DNA of 64,000 nucleotides, taken from Rhodospirillales bacterium (GTDB lineage: Bacteria > Pseudomonadota > Alphaproteobacteria > Rhodospirillales > Defluviicoccaceae). Location: assembly GCA_016712375.1 (NCBI GenBank), contig JADJRE010000011.1, forward strand, positions 68,098 through 132,097. The letters run 5' to 3'. Positions 38,826 through 47,793 of the stretch are shown here, piece by piece. The translations under genes were made by a program, and so were the position numbers. Position 1 is the stretch's first letter. Every line of letters starts with the position of its first letter. The notes beneath the pieces were generated by a model that saw only the letters and a list, made by a program, of their open reading frames with translations, searched no databases and had not been told where the DNA came from.

Positions 38826-39612
38826 ATGGCGATGCTGCAGGGAAAGGTTGCGCTGATCACCGGAGCCGGTTCAGGCATCGGCAAGTCGACTGCCGTCCGT
38901 CTCGCCGGCGAACAGGTGCGGGGTTGGCATTCTGAGCCGCTCACCCGACGAGATCCGAACAACGGCGGAAGAGATCGCGCGAACCGGAGGTGACGCTATG
39001 ACGCTCACCGCCGATGTCGCCGACGCCGATCCCGTTGCGCGGGCGGTTGATGATCTCACGCGCCGGTACGGGCGGCTCGACATCGTGGTTGCCAACGCCG
39101 GCATCAACGGCGTCTGGGCGCCAATCGACGAGCTTCAGCCGGCGGAGTGGGATCGCACGATCGAGATCAATCTGCGCGGGACCTTTCTGACGTTGCACTA
39201 TTGCGTGCCGCACCTCAAGCGCGCCGGCGGCGGATCGATCGTCATCGTCTCGTCGATCAACGGCACCCGCGTCTTCAGCAACTCGGGCGCGACAGCCTAC
39301 TCGTGCAGCAAGGCCGCACAGGTGACGATGGCGCAGATGCTGGCACTTGAACTGGCCAAGCATCATATCCGCGTCAACGCCGTCTGCCCCGGCGTCATCG
39401 GCACCGAGATCGACGACAACACCGATCGCCGCAACTTGCAAGCGGCGAAAGAACCGGTCGAGTATCCGGAGGGTCAGATCCCGCTGACCGACCGGCCAGG
39501 GAAGAGCGAGGACGTCGCCGAACTGATCGCCTTCCTCGTCTCCGACCGCGCCCGCCACATCAGCGGCAGCCCCGTCTGGATCGACGGCGCCCAGTCCCTG
39601 CTGATCGGCTGA
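38826..39612 (+). CDS. Short-chain dehydrogenase/reductase, frameshifted
   Basis: Classical SDR of the 3-oxoacyl-ACP reductase/glucose dehydrogenase kind. The N-terminal frame has the cofactor motif KVALITGAGSGIGKSTAVRL. From about 38915 the protein continues in another frame: VGILSRSPDEIRTTAEEIAR, then the N-A-G motif VVANAGING, catalytic Ser in IVIVSSINGTRV and YSCSKAA (Tyr-x3-Lys), and SGSPVWIDGAQSLL. The shift fits two missing G near 38914 and 38920-38923, which would restore LAGEQGAGVGILSR. About 263 residues. Ends just before a tRNA gene. Confidence 0.85.
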
Positions 39613-39643
39613 ATGCTCGTCCCGAGGTGCTTCAATGCAAGGT

Positions 39644-39719
39644 TGGTAGCGGAGGAGGGACTCGAACCCCGACACGCGGATTATGATTCCGCTGCTCTAA
39701 CCAACTGAGCTACTCCGCC
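39644..39719 (-). tRNA. tRNA-Met (CAT), elongator type
   Basis: A 76-base cloverleaf on the minus strand with CCA encoded. Acceptor arms GGCGGAG and CTCCGCT pair (first pair G-U). The D arm has AGCTCAGTTGGTTAGAGC, the anticodon stem GCGGA/TCCGC encloses loop ATCATAA with anticodon CAT, and the T arm has GGTTCGAGTCC. The acceptor start rules out initiator tRNA (which has a C1-A72 mismatch), and the body matches elongator tRNA-Met of alphaproteobacteria rather than tRNA-Ile2. Confidence 0.95.
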
Positions 39720-39921
39720 GGAAGCGGCATCTCATCGAAAGCGGCGCTGGTTGTCAAGAATGGCCGACGGCTGGCAATGGGGCCGGGTCGAGAAGATAGG
39801 GGCGACCGTGCCGGCTTGGCCCTCGGCTGCTGCGCATCGTTCTCGATATCCCGCCTCGCGCCGTGCTAAACGTCCGCATCGCGACCAGAACGGCGGTTGC
39901 TGTCGGGGAGGACGCGGCGGG

Positions 39922-40392
39922 ATGTCCGGGTTGCAGGCGGCAGCGAAGATCCATTCCACTTCCTGGCACGAGATGCACCGGGAGGCGACCGATCTCGCCG
40001 CCCGGCTCGCTCCCCTCGGTCCCTTCCGCGGGATCGTCGCCATCGCGCGCGGCGGCCTGGTGCCTGCGGCGATCGTTGCCCGTGTGCTGGACATCCGGCT
40101 GATCGAGACGCTCTGCATCGCCAGCTACGACGGCACCTCCAAGGGGCCGCTCGCGGTGCTGAAGCCGGCGCCGGAAGTGGCCGGGGACGGCAGCGGCTGG
40201 CTGCTGGTGGACGATGTCGCCGACAGCGGCAGCACGGCGGAAGCGGCGCGGCGGATGCTGCCGGCCGCGCATTACGCCACGCTGTACGTCAAGCCGGCCG
40301 GCCGCCCCTTCGTCGACAGCTTCATCCGCGAGGTTGATCAGGACGTCTGGATCGATTTTCCCTGGGATCGCAACCCGGCGCAGATTGGTTGA
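39922..40392 (+). CDS. gpt: Xanthine-guanine phosphoribosyltransferase
   Basis: Purine salvage: converts guanine or xanthine with PRPP to GMP or XMP. From ATG 39922, 156 residues, close to the 152 of the Escherichia coli enzyme. Shared segments: GIVAIARGGLVPAAIVARVL, the PRPP-binding LLVDDVADSGSTAE, YVKPAGRPFVDSFI and DVWIDFPWD. Upstream open codons to 39751 are not part of the enzyme. Stands alone between tRNA-Met and glucokinase. Confidence 0.92.
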   Translation: MSGLQAAAKIHSTSWHEMHREATDLAARLAPLGPFRGIVAIARGGLVPAAIVARVLDIRLIETLCIASYDGTSKGPLAVLKPAPEVAGDGSGWLLVDDVADSGSTAEAARRMLPAAHYATLYVKPAGRPFVDSFIREVDQDVWIDFPWDRNPAQIG

Positions 40393-40509
40393 CGGAGGCG
40401 GCACGAGCGGCTGACCGGGCAGGACTACACCCACATATACTGGCAACCAGCGGCGGCAGCGCCGCAGCGGCGACGGCCGGCGCCGAGGTCAACAGGATCG
40501 GAGGAATAC

Positions 40510-41471
40510 ATGTCCGGGCTAATCGCCGACATCGGCGGGACCAACGTCCGCTTCGCCCTGGTGGACGAGGATTCGAAGATCGCAGCCGTGCATCGCATGC
40601 AGGTTGCCGATTATCCCTCGCTGGTCGATGCCTGCACCGTCTACCTGGAAGGAGCCGGCGCCAAGGGTATGCGGCCGCGGCACGGCGCCTTCGCCGTGGC
40701 GTCGCCGGTGCTGGGCGACCAGATCCGGATGACCAATCACCGCTGGACGTTCTCCATCGAAGAGACGCGCCGGCAACTGGGATTCGACACCCTCGACGTG
40801 GTCAACGACTTTGCCGCCGTGGCCCTTGCCATTCCTTTCCTTACCCGCGCCGACGTGCAGCGGATTGGCGGCGGCGAGCCGGATCCGCACGCGCCGATGG
40901 CGGTGCTGGGAGCCGGCACCGGTCTCGGCATGGCGGGGGTGATACGGCCGCGCGGCGGCGGTTTCATCCCGCTGACCGGCGAGGGTGGGCATGTCACCAT
41001 GCCGGCGTTCGACGATCGCGAGGAAGCAGTCCTCCGCCTGCTGCGACGCCGCTTCGAGCGCGGCCACGTCTCCGCCGAGCGCGTCCTTTCCGGACCGGGG
41101 CTGGTCAACCTTTACCAAGCCATTGCTGAGATCGACGACCGGACCGCGGACCCCGCGATCACCCCGGCCGACTGCACGGCGCGTGCCGAGGCGCGCTCGT
41201 GTCCGATTGCCGGCGAGGCGGTGGCGATGTTCTGCGCCATGCTGGGCACCATCGCCGCCAATCTGGCGCTGACGCTTGACGCTCGTGGCGGGTGTTCATT
41301 GGCGGCGGCATCGCCCCCAAGATGGGCGAGCAATTCGTCAACTCGGGCTTTCGTGAGCGGTTCGAGGAAAAGGGCCGGTTCGGCGGCTATCTGGCGGCGA
41401 TTCCGACGTCGCTGATTACCCGGCCGCATCCCGCCTTTGCCGGCCTGGCGGCGTTGGTCGCCACCCACTGA
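40510..41471 (+). CDS. glk: Glucokinase (ROK-unrelated Glk family), frameshifted
   Basis: ATP-dependent phosphorylation of glucose. From ATG 40510 with AGGAAT upstream: LIADIGGTNVRFALVDED (ATP site), DVVNDFAAVALAIP with the catalytic Asp, VLGAGTGLGMAGV, and LTGEGGHVTMPA with the glucose-binding Glu. After codon GGC at about 41287 the frame breaks; one G added to the GGG at 41290-41292 continues as VFIGGGIAPKMGEQFVNSGF to a TGA at 41469-41471. Repaired length about 320 residues, usual for Glk. Likely an assembly error. Confidence 0.9.
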
Positions 41472-41498
41472 GCTGGTCTGCGCCTGGCCGGTTCTTCC

Positions 41499-42071
41499 CT
41501 AGCGCCGCCAGACGCGCTCGACCAGCGGCTTGTGGGCGCCGACGGCGAACAACGCGGCGGAGCGAAACAGACGTAACCGCTCATCGAGATGCGAGCGCAG
41601 CCAGGCGACGCGGGAGACGCCCGGTTGGCGGGGAACCTCGCAGCGTTCAACGGCGATGCCCAGGCGGGTGAAGACGAAGGCGGCGCGGGGCATGTGAAAA
41701 GCATCGGTCACCAGCACGACGTGGCGCCAGCCGCGATCGCGAATGATCCGGCCGGCGTAGACCGCGTTCTCGAAGGTATTGCGCGCTTCGTCCTCGATAA
41801 CGATGCGCGCGGCATCGACGCCCATCGCCTCCGCCAACTCGCGCATCACCTGCGCTTCCGCCGGTGGCGGACCGACGATACCGCCGGAAAGGACGAGATG
41901 GCTGGCTGCGCGGGCGTGGCTATGTCCTAACCCCGTGTTCCACCCTTCGGCGCATCGCCGGCCCGGGCACGCCCGGCGCGACAGTTGCCGCCCCTAGCAC
42001 CAGTACCGCGTCGGGGCGTCGGTCACCGGCAGTTGTGGCGACGGAGATCGATGGGATCGCAATGTGTCCAC
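41499..42071 (-). CDS. DUF218/YdcF-like membrane-associated protein, frameshifted
   Basis: DUF218 family (SanA/YdcF), thought to act in envelope metabolism. The C-terminal frame has VMRELAEAMGVDAARIVIED, ARNTFENAVYAGRIIRDR and HVVLVTDAFHMPRAAFVF, the most conserved part. The N-terminal portion PDAVLVLGAATVAPGVPGP is in another frame that meets it near 41920-41930, where HLVLSGG follows. A possible GTG start at 42071 would need a second repaired base near 42010. Start and exact length (about 190 residues) are therefore uncertain. Confidence 0.65.
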
Positions 42072-42080
42072 CTGATGCGC

Positions 42081-43231
42081 TCAGTACGATCGGGGCAGGC
42101 CAAGCACGTGCTCCGCAAGATAGGCGAGGATCAGGTTGGTGGAGATCGGCGCCACCTGATAAAGCCGGGTCTCGCGAAACTTGCGTTCGACATCGTACTC
42201 GCAGGCGAAGCCGTAGCCGCCGTGAGTTTGCAGACACATGTCGGCGGCGGCCCATGAGGCATCAGCCGCGAGCAGCTTCGCCATGTTCGCTTCCGGCCCG
42301 CAAGCCGTCCCGGCGTCGAAAAGCCGCGCCGCCTCGCCGACCATCAGCGCCGCCGCCTGCGTCTGGGCGTGGGCGCGCGCGATGGGAAATGCGATGCCCT
42401 GGTTTTGGCCGATCGGCCGGCCGAACACAACGCGCTCGCGCGCGTATGTGGTGGCCCGCTCGATGAACCAGCGCGCGTCGCCGATGCATTCGGCAGCGAT
42501 CAGAATGCGCTCAGCATTCATTCCGTCGAGGATGTAGCGAAAGCCCCTGCCCTCCTCCCCGATCAGCGCCTCCCTGGCACCTTCAGATCGTCGAAGAACA
42601 CCTCCCAGGAATGGTGGTTGATCATCGCCCGGATCGGCCGCGTCTGCAGCCCGCCGCCCGCGCCTCGCGAATGTCGATCAAAAAAGACCGACAAGCCGTC
42701 GTGCGGTTGCTCCACATCCTCGCGGGGCGTCGTCCGCGCCAGGAGCAGCATCAGGTCCGAGTGTTCGACCCGCGACGTCCAGACCTTCTGGCCGTTGACC
42801 AGCCAGCCATCACCATGACGCACGGCGGTAGTGCGGATGCGGCTGGTGTCGGTCCCACTGGTCGGCTCGGTGACGCCGAACGCCTGCAGGCGCAGATCGC
42901 CGCGCGCGACTGCCGGCAGAAAGCGCGCCTTCTGAGCCGGCGAGCCATGCCGCAGCAGGGTGCCCATGGTGTACATTTGGGCGTGGCAGGCCCCGCCGTT
43001 GCAGCCAGCGGCCTGCACTTCCTCAAGGATCGCCGCCGCCGCCGTCAGCCCCAGGCCGCTCCCACCATGCTCCGCCGGGATCAGCGCGGCAAGGAAGCCC
43101 GCCTCGGTCAGTGCCCGGACGAACCGGTCCGGATAGCCGCGTTCAGCATCCAGCGCCTGCCAATAGCTACCGGGAAATCCCGCGCACAAAGTGCGGACGG
43201 AGGCACGAATGTCTTCGAAGGTTTCCACCAT
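42081..43231 (-). CDS. Acyl-CoA dehydrogenase, frameshifted
   Basis: FAD enzyme that introduces a 2,3-double bond in an acyl-CoA. From ATG 43231: FLAALIPAEHGGSGLGLTAA, FGVTEPTSGTDTSRIRTTAV (FAD and substrate loop), DGWLVNGQKVWTSRVEHSD. After a break at about 42577 (one base missing before AGGGAG) the second frame has ALIGEEGRGFRYILDGMNAE, RVVFGRPIGQNQGIAFPIA and CLQTHGGYGFACEYDVERKF. Repaired length about 384 residues. The catalytic Glu of the usual families is near the YGFA(C)EYDVER segment. The substrate is not predictable. Confidence 0.88.
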
Positions 43232-43332
43232 GGGTCTTATCCGGTACAAGTGACGACCATAAATAACAGGGCACTGCCGCCTTGTCGCGCGGCGGTCACG
43301 GGTTGAATACCGGGTTGTCGAGGGTCCAAAAA

Positions 43333-44013
43333 ATGGAAAGGCGGACGAGCGCCGAAGTGATGCAGGAACTGCTGCCGATGCAAGGCAGCACGGTCATCGA
43401 CGTCGGCTGCGGCGATGGCTGGCTGGTGCGATCGCTGACACGCAAAGGTGCCCATGTCACCGGCATCGAGGTCAGCCCGAAACATCTGGCACATGCGCAG
43501 TCGCTCCCGCCGGCGGGTGACGAGCACTACATGCAGGGCGTCGCCGAGGATCTGCCGATAGCGTCGCAATCGGCAGACATTGTCATCTTCTTCAACAGCC
43601 TGCATCACGTCGACGAGAAGGGGCTGCTGAAGGCGCTGCGCGAGGCGGCGCGGGTGCTGAAGCCGGGCGGCATCCTGTTCGTCTCCGAGCCACTGCCGAG
43701 TGGTGACTACTTCGAGACGATGAAACCGGTGCACGACGAAACCGCCGTGCGCAACCGGGCCCAGGAGGCGCTGCGCTACGGACCCGAATTCGGGCTGCTG
43801 CTGGAGAAGGCGTTCAGCTACATCGACTCGGTGAAGCTGAAGGACTTTCAGGCATTCCACGACCGGCTGACGATGATCAACCCGCACGTGCGCGAGCGCT
43901 TCGACGAGAAGGAAGAGGAATTGCGCTCGTTGTTCGAAACTCTTGGTCGGAAGACCGATGATGGCTGGCTGTTCGACCAGCCGATGCGTGCTCACCTGAT
44001 GCGGAGGAGCTGA
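43333..44013 (+). CDS. Class I SAM-dependent methyltransferase (UbiE/Methyltransf_11 type)
   Basis: Motif I is TVIDVGCGDGWLVRSLTRKG; post-I acidic residue in HVTGIEVSPKHLAHAQ; motif II IVIFFNSLHHVDEKGLLKAL; motif III ARVLKPGGILFVSEPLPSGD. This layout fits small-molecule methyltransferases. From ATG 43333, with GAGGG eleven bases upstream, 226 residues. The region after motif III (FQAFHDRLTMINPHVRERFD) is helical and unassigned. Intact. Confidence 0.8.
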   Translation: MERRTSAEVMQELLPMQGSTVIDVGCGDGWLVRSLTRKGAHVTGIEVSPKHLAHAQSLPPAGDEHYMQGVAEDLPIASQSADIVIFFNSLHHVDEKGLLKALREAARVLKPGGILFVSEPLPSGDYFETMKPVHDETAVRNRAQEALRYGPEFGLLLEKAFSYIDSVKLKDFQAFHDRLTMINPHVRERFDEKEEELRSLFETLGRKTDDGWLFDQPMRAHLMRRS

Positions 44014-44079
44014 GGGTTATTGCGCATCGCGGCGGTGCCGGTTGCGCGGCGCTGAATGCACGTGTGAGGAGGCTGCAAG

Positions 44080-44613
44080 TTGAAGATCGTCAGAGAGATG
44101 ATGGTTCCGCTGGAAGAGTATACCCACCTTTCCGTCGGTGACTCATTGTACGACGCGATTCTGGCGGTGGCGCAGTCTCTGAGTGGGGCATCGGCAGACC
44201 CGTCGCGTCCAAGGGATCGAGGCGCCTTGGTGGTGGGGTCGGACGGCCGCGTCGTCGGCAAAATCTCAATCTGGGACCTGATGACCGCGCTGGAACCGAA
44301 TTATGAACCTCCGGTCGATCCGTTCGGGACGCTCGACGACACTATGCTCTGGTCGCAATGGCTGAGCAGCGATCTCGCCGAGAAGACGCGCTCGATCAGG
44401 GTCGGAGATCTGTTGCAGAAGACCTCTAAGAGCGAGACCATCGACGAGAAGGCGCCCCTCGATCTCGCCGTGCATCGACTGCTCCGCGGCAAACATCTCT
44501 CGCTGCTCGTCACCCGAGGCGACGCGATCATCGGGATCCTGCGTCTCAGCGACGTCTTCAAGGCCGTCAGCGAGAGGGTCCAAGCCGCGAAGCTAACGCC
44601 GGCGCCGGCTTGA
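44080..44613 (+). CDS. CBS domain protein
   Basis: Protein of 177 residues with two CBS modules that probably sense adenine nucleotides. Start is TTG 44080, chosen because GAGGAGG lies eight bases upstream. First module: DRGALVVGSDGRVVGKISIW; second: HLSLLVTRGDAIIGILRLSD. The middle (DTMLWSQWLSSDLAEKTRSI) is a linker. No catalytic domain is attached, so it likely regulates a partner protein. No membrane segment. Confidence 0.8.
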   Translation: MKIVREMMVPLEEYTHLSVGDSLYDAILAVAQSLSGASADPSRPRDRGALVVGSDGRVVGKISIWDLMTALEPNYEPPVDPFGTLDDTMLWSQWLSSDLAEKTRSIRVGDLLQKTSKSETIDEKAPLDLAVHRLLRGKHLSLLVTRGDAIIGILRLSDVFKAVSERVQAAKLTPAPA

Positions 44614-44863
44614 TTTCGGCGGACGGCGGGCGGCTGACAGGGCACGCTGACCGAAAAGACATAATGAAAGAACAGCTGTTTCCGGTCCAGGTAGACCGGG
44701 GCGCCGCCGCCGATCTCGCGGCGCAGGATCGGCACCACACCCAGCCGTTCGTCTGGGCTCGAGAAGATCACCTTCGACCTCGGCGAAACGCTCATGACGC
44801 CGGCGGCGATCAAGATGATGGAAGAGCTGGCGAAGAAGCGGGACCGATGAATCCGACGCAGAC

Positions 44864-46149
44864 TCAAAACTTCCAACTGAGCGTGACATTGACAAAGTGA
44901 ATTTCGTTGGTTGAGTAGTTCCCTTGCAGCGTGCCGGCGAGGGGCCGGCTGCGGTCGATGTCAGCTTCGCCCAGGTTCAGGTATTCGTAGGCGGTGCCGA
45001 CGGTCATGCGCTCGTTGAGCGCGTACTGCACGCCGGTGCCGACTCGGATCTGCTGGTCCAGCGGCAGCGCCGGCGTCCGGTTGCTCTTTGACAGCGGCGA
45101 GGAATCGAAGGCGACGCCGAGCGACCAAGACCAGTCGTCGGCGAATTTATAGCGGGTGCCAAGCGCGAAGCCCCAGGTGTCGTCGTAGTTGAGATCAGCG
45201 GTAGCGCTGCGGCTGGTTGTCGACGTAACCTCCAGGTTTGGCTTACCGAACTCGCTCCACTGCTGCCAGACGACGTTGCCCATGATCGCGACCTTGTCGT
45301 TCAGGTCGTGGTAGCCGCTGATCATCACCTGATTTGGAATGGTCAGGCCCAGGTCGATCTTTGCGCCGGTCAGCCCGGAGAGGTCGAGCGCTTCCGCCAG
45401 CAACGGCCCGAGATTATTGGTCGTGGGCTTGTCCTTGAAGTCAAGTTTCAGCTGTGAGGTGTAGGTCACGCCAAACCGGGTGCCCTCCGCCGGCTCGACC
45501 AGAATGCCGGCGATGCCGCCATAGCCGACGTCGCTATCTGAAACATCGATACTGGCATCTCCCCCATCGAGTACATCGTTGATCCCGGTCTTGGAGTTCA
45601 GCTTGCCGTAGACGATCTGCGCGCCGGCACCGACCGAGAGCCACTTGTTAATGCGATACGCGGCGACCGGAAACGCACCCAGGTTAGGATCTCCTCCTGC
45701 AGCGCGTAGTGGCGGCCAGACCAGTTGCTCTGGTAGCGGGCGGAAAGGCCGAAGTCTGAACCAAGTGAAATGCCGAACTTGAGATCGGGGGTGGCGCTAT
45801 AGACATAGTAGCCGCCCAGCCCGGGAAGAAACCCCAGCGCGTTTCCACCGTTGCCGCCCGACACAGTGGTATCGTCGCCCCTGTCGAAGTGGGCGATGCC
45901 GTAGCCCGGCTGGATGCCGACCAGCATCTGCGACTGATCAAGCCGGGTCATGGCGGCGGGGTTGCCGAAGGCGGTGGCGGCATTGTCGGTCCCGGCCGCC
46001 CGCCCTGCGGAAGCGGTGCCGAGATCGGGCGTCGCCATCTCATACAGAAACAGGCCGGCGGCATGCGCACTGCTCGTGGCGACGGTCGCTGCAAGCACCC
46101 CGACGGCGGCGATGCCGTTGCGCCTCAAGCCGTTTCGAGTCTCCCACAT
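44864..46149 (-). CDS. FadL/OmpP1-type outer-membrane hydrocarbon transporter, frameshifted
   Basis: Beta-barrel channel for long-chain fatty acids or other hydrophobic compounds. From ATG 46149: signal peptide ending SSAHAAG, N-terminal hatch region GTASAGRAAGTDNAATAFGN and NPAAMTRL (the NPA motif). A frame break near 45690 leads to NLGAFPVAAYRINKWLSVGA, then RFGVTYTSQLKLDF and the C-terminal strands, ending with the aromatic-terminal VNVTLSWKF, a BAM signal. One added base around 45688 restores about 428 residues. A short AT-rich stretch upstream at 46330-46370 may carry its promoter. Confidence 0.85.
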
Positions 46150-46371
46150 GGCTCACTTCCCCTGATCCAGCAGACACTTGATATCCTCGATGTTCTGCAG
46201 CCGCTGCCGCGCTTGCTGCATTCGCAGCGTCCGTGGTTAATGTGGCCGGCATTCAGGCTGGTGCCGGGCGGTTGGGCCACCAGCCGAAGTCGGCGAAGAA
46301 CCTGCTTGGCCTTCTGCTGGACAGGCAAGAACAATCATAAATTGTCGCGTAAGAGTTGTGTTCAAAATTTT

Positions 46372-46797
46372 TCAGCGGCAGCGTCCATCTCCCGGTTCGA
46401 TCCTCTCCATGCGCCCCGCGGGGACGGCCTGCTTGACCAGGGTTGCGCACTGCAGGATGCAGGAGCCCACACTGCGCATCTCCGGCGAAAAGGCGCTGAC
46501 GTCATAAAGCCGGATGGCCCTTGCCGTCTGCTGCATCTGATCAACCGCATCGTCCATCGAGGAGATCAGATCGACGATGTCGCGCCGGTCGAAAGGGGTT
46601 ATGAACGTACGGCGGACGGCGATGAGAACCTCCCGCGTGATGGCGTCGGCCTCATGTTCAAGGGCAATCACCGACTGCGCATGCTGAACCATGCTGTCCC
46701 CGCCCTCCAGCATGCTGCGCAATGCTTCTGCGGCGCCGACCAACACCGTCGCATGGGCATCGAACAGCGTGAAGAAACGTTCCTCTTTCGGCAACAA
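46372..46797 (-). pseudogene. DUF47 phosphate-transport-associated protein, truncated
   Basis: Related to the PhoU-like DUF47 proteins that accompany Pit phosphate transporters. LLPKEERFFTLFDAHATVLV, ALEHEADAITREVLIAVRRT and FITPFDRRDIVDLISSMDDA are very clear. The gene ends after LVKQAVPAGRMERIEPGDG, at about 140 residues instead of about 210, with the last helices missing; I found no continuation in other frames. The conserved start (M-x-R-W-x-x-L-L-P) would lie at 46815, where the codon is ACG instead of ATG, preceded by GGGAGG; otherwise it must use TTG 46797. No pit gene follows. It looks like a decaying copy, though a shortened functional protein cannot be excluded. Confidence 0.6.
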
Positions 46798-46847
46798 AGC
46801 ATGCAGCCAGCGCGTCGCGCGACCTCCCGTCAGGAGTCAACACCAGG

Positions 46848-47315
46848 GTGAAACGCAAGTCCCGGACGCAATACGCCGCCCTCCCTTACAGGATGCGCGA
46901 GGCGGTTCTCGAAGTGCTGCTCATCACCTCGCGCGAAACCGGGCGCTGGATCATCCCCAAAGGCTGGCCACACAAGGGATTGTCGCCTAGTGCCGTCGCC
47001 CTGCGTGAAGCCTATGAGGAGGCCGGACTGCGCGGCAAGATCAAACGGCGCCCACTCGGCACCTATAGCTACCAGAAGCGTCTGCCGAGGGACAAAGCGG
47101 TGCTCTGCAAGGTCGAGGTATTCGCCCTTGAGGTCAAGCGTCAGCTGGATCACTGGCCGGAACAGAAGGATCGCATCCGATGCTGGCTGCCACTCGCCGA
47201 TGCGGCGGTGTTGGTGACAGACTCCGAGCTGCAAGAGCTTTTACTGACGCTAAGCGGGTCTTTGGGGCGAGGCGTCCACGCGCCGCAGATGAACAGCGAG
47301 ACGCCCCAACGTTAG
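46848..47315 (+). CDS. NUDIX hydrolase
   Basis: Pyrophosphohydrolase, nearest to the diphosphoinositol/dinucleoside polyphosphate type of alphaproteobacteria (WIIPKGWPHKGLSPSAVALR, then EAYEEAGLRG). The Nudix box is recognisable, REAYEEAG, but the first Glu of the classical box is a Leu, which is common in this subgroup. Start GTG 46848 with CAGGAG upstream. 155 residues. It is divergent from the DUF47 remnant. Confidence 0.85.
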   Translation: MKRKSRTQYAALPYRMREAVLEVLLITSRETGRWIIPKGWPHKGLSPSAVALREAYEEAGLRGKIKRRPLGTYSYQKRLPRDKAVLCKVEVFALEVKRQLDHWPEQKDRIRCWLPLADAAVLVTDSELQELLLTLSGSLGRGVHAPQMNSETPQR

Positions 47316-47793
47316 CACAGACCAGAAGCAACTCGCGTTCAATGCCCTCGGGCGATGCAGCCGCCACGCAGCCAGCCGCGGCTGGTGTGGCGCCCGGTCA
47401 TCAATCTCCCGAGCCTGAAGTCGCGCAGCATTCCTGCGGCAGAGGCAATCGCGAAAATCATGCAGGCGCTCGCGTGGCTGCGCGCAGCCGGGTGTAGGCA
47501 GGACTACTTTAGTACTGCTCCACGTTCGACTCTACACCGCATGGCAATACAGGTCCCGTCGCCGATGCTCTGCCCGCTGATCTGTTCAGCTTGCGACAAC
47601 GTGGGGCGGGATGGAGTTCGCCATCACCAACTACGGCGGCTCTCTGCGGTGGATGCAGGGCTTTGACAAGGTCCTCTGGCAGTCGAAGCCTGCCGTTTTA
47701 TCATTGACCAAGGCCATCTGATGCGGGATGCCAACGAGATCGGCGTCGGCCGCACCAGCATGGCACCGGCAGATAAGGAGCGGGCGGTAGGAC
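47316..47793. other. Intergenic region upstream of ppc
   Basis: About 480 bases without a gene I can name. A 36-codon frame from ATG 47611 to 47721 begins MEFAITNYGGSLRWMQGFDK and is preceded by GGGGCGGG; it might be a small protein or a remnant, but nothing supports it beyond that. The rest shows no recognisable signals apart from an AAGGAG at 47775-47780. Confidence 0.4.

Noticed and set aside
39644..39719. tRNA-Ile2 (CAT, lysidine-modified) as an alternative identity
   Set aside because: The acceptor and anticodon stems match elongator tRNA-Met of alphaproteobacteria and not the GGACCTG-type tRNA-Ile2, although tilS is in the window.
47611..47721. 36-codon frame upstream of ppc
   Set aside because: Has a start and a purine-rich site, but no hydrophobic or domain features and no context; not enough to call a gene.
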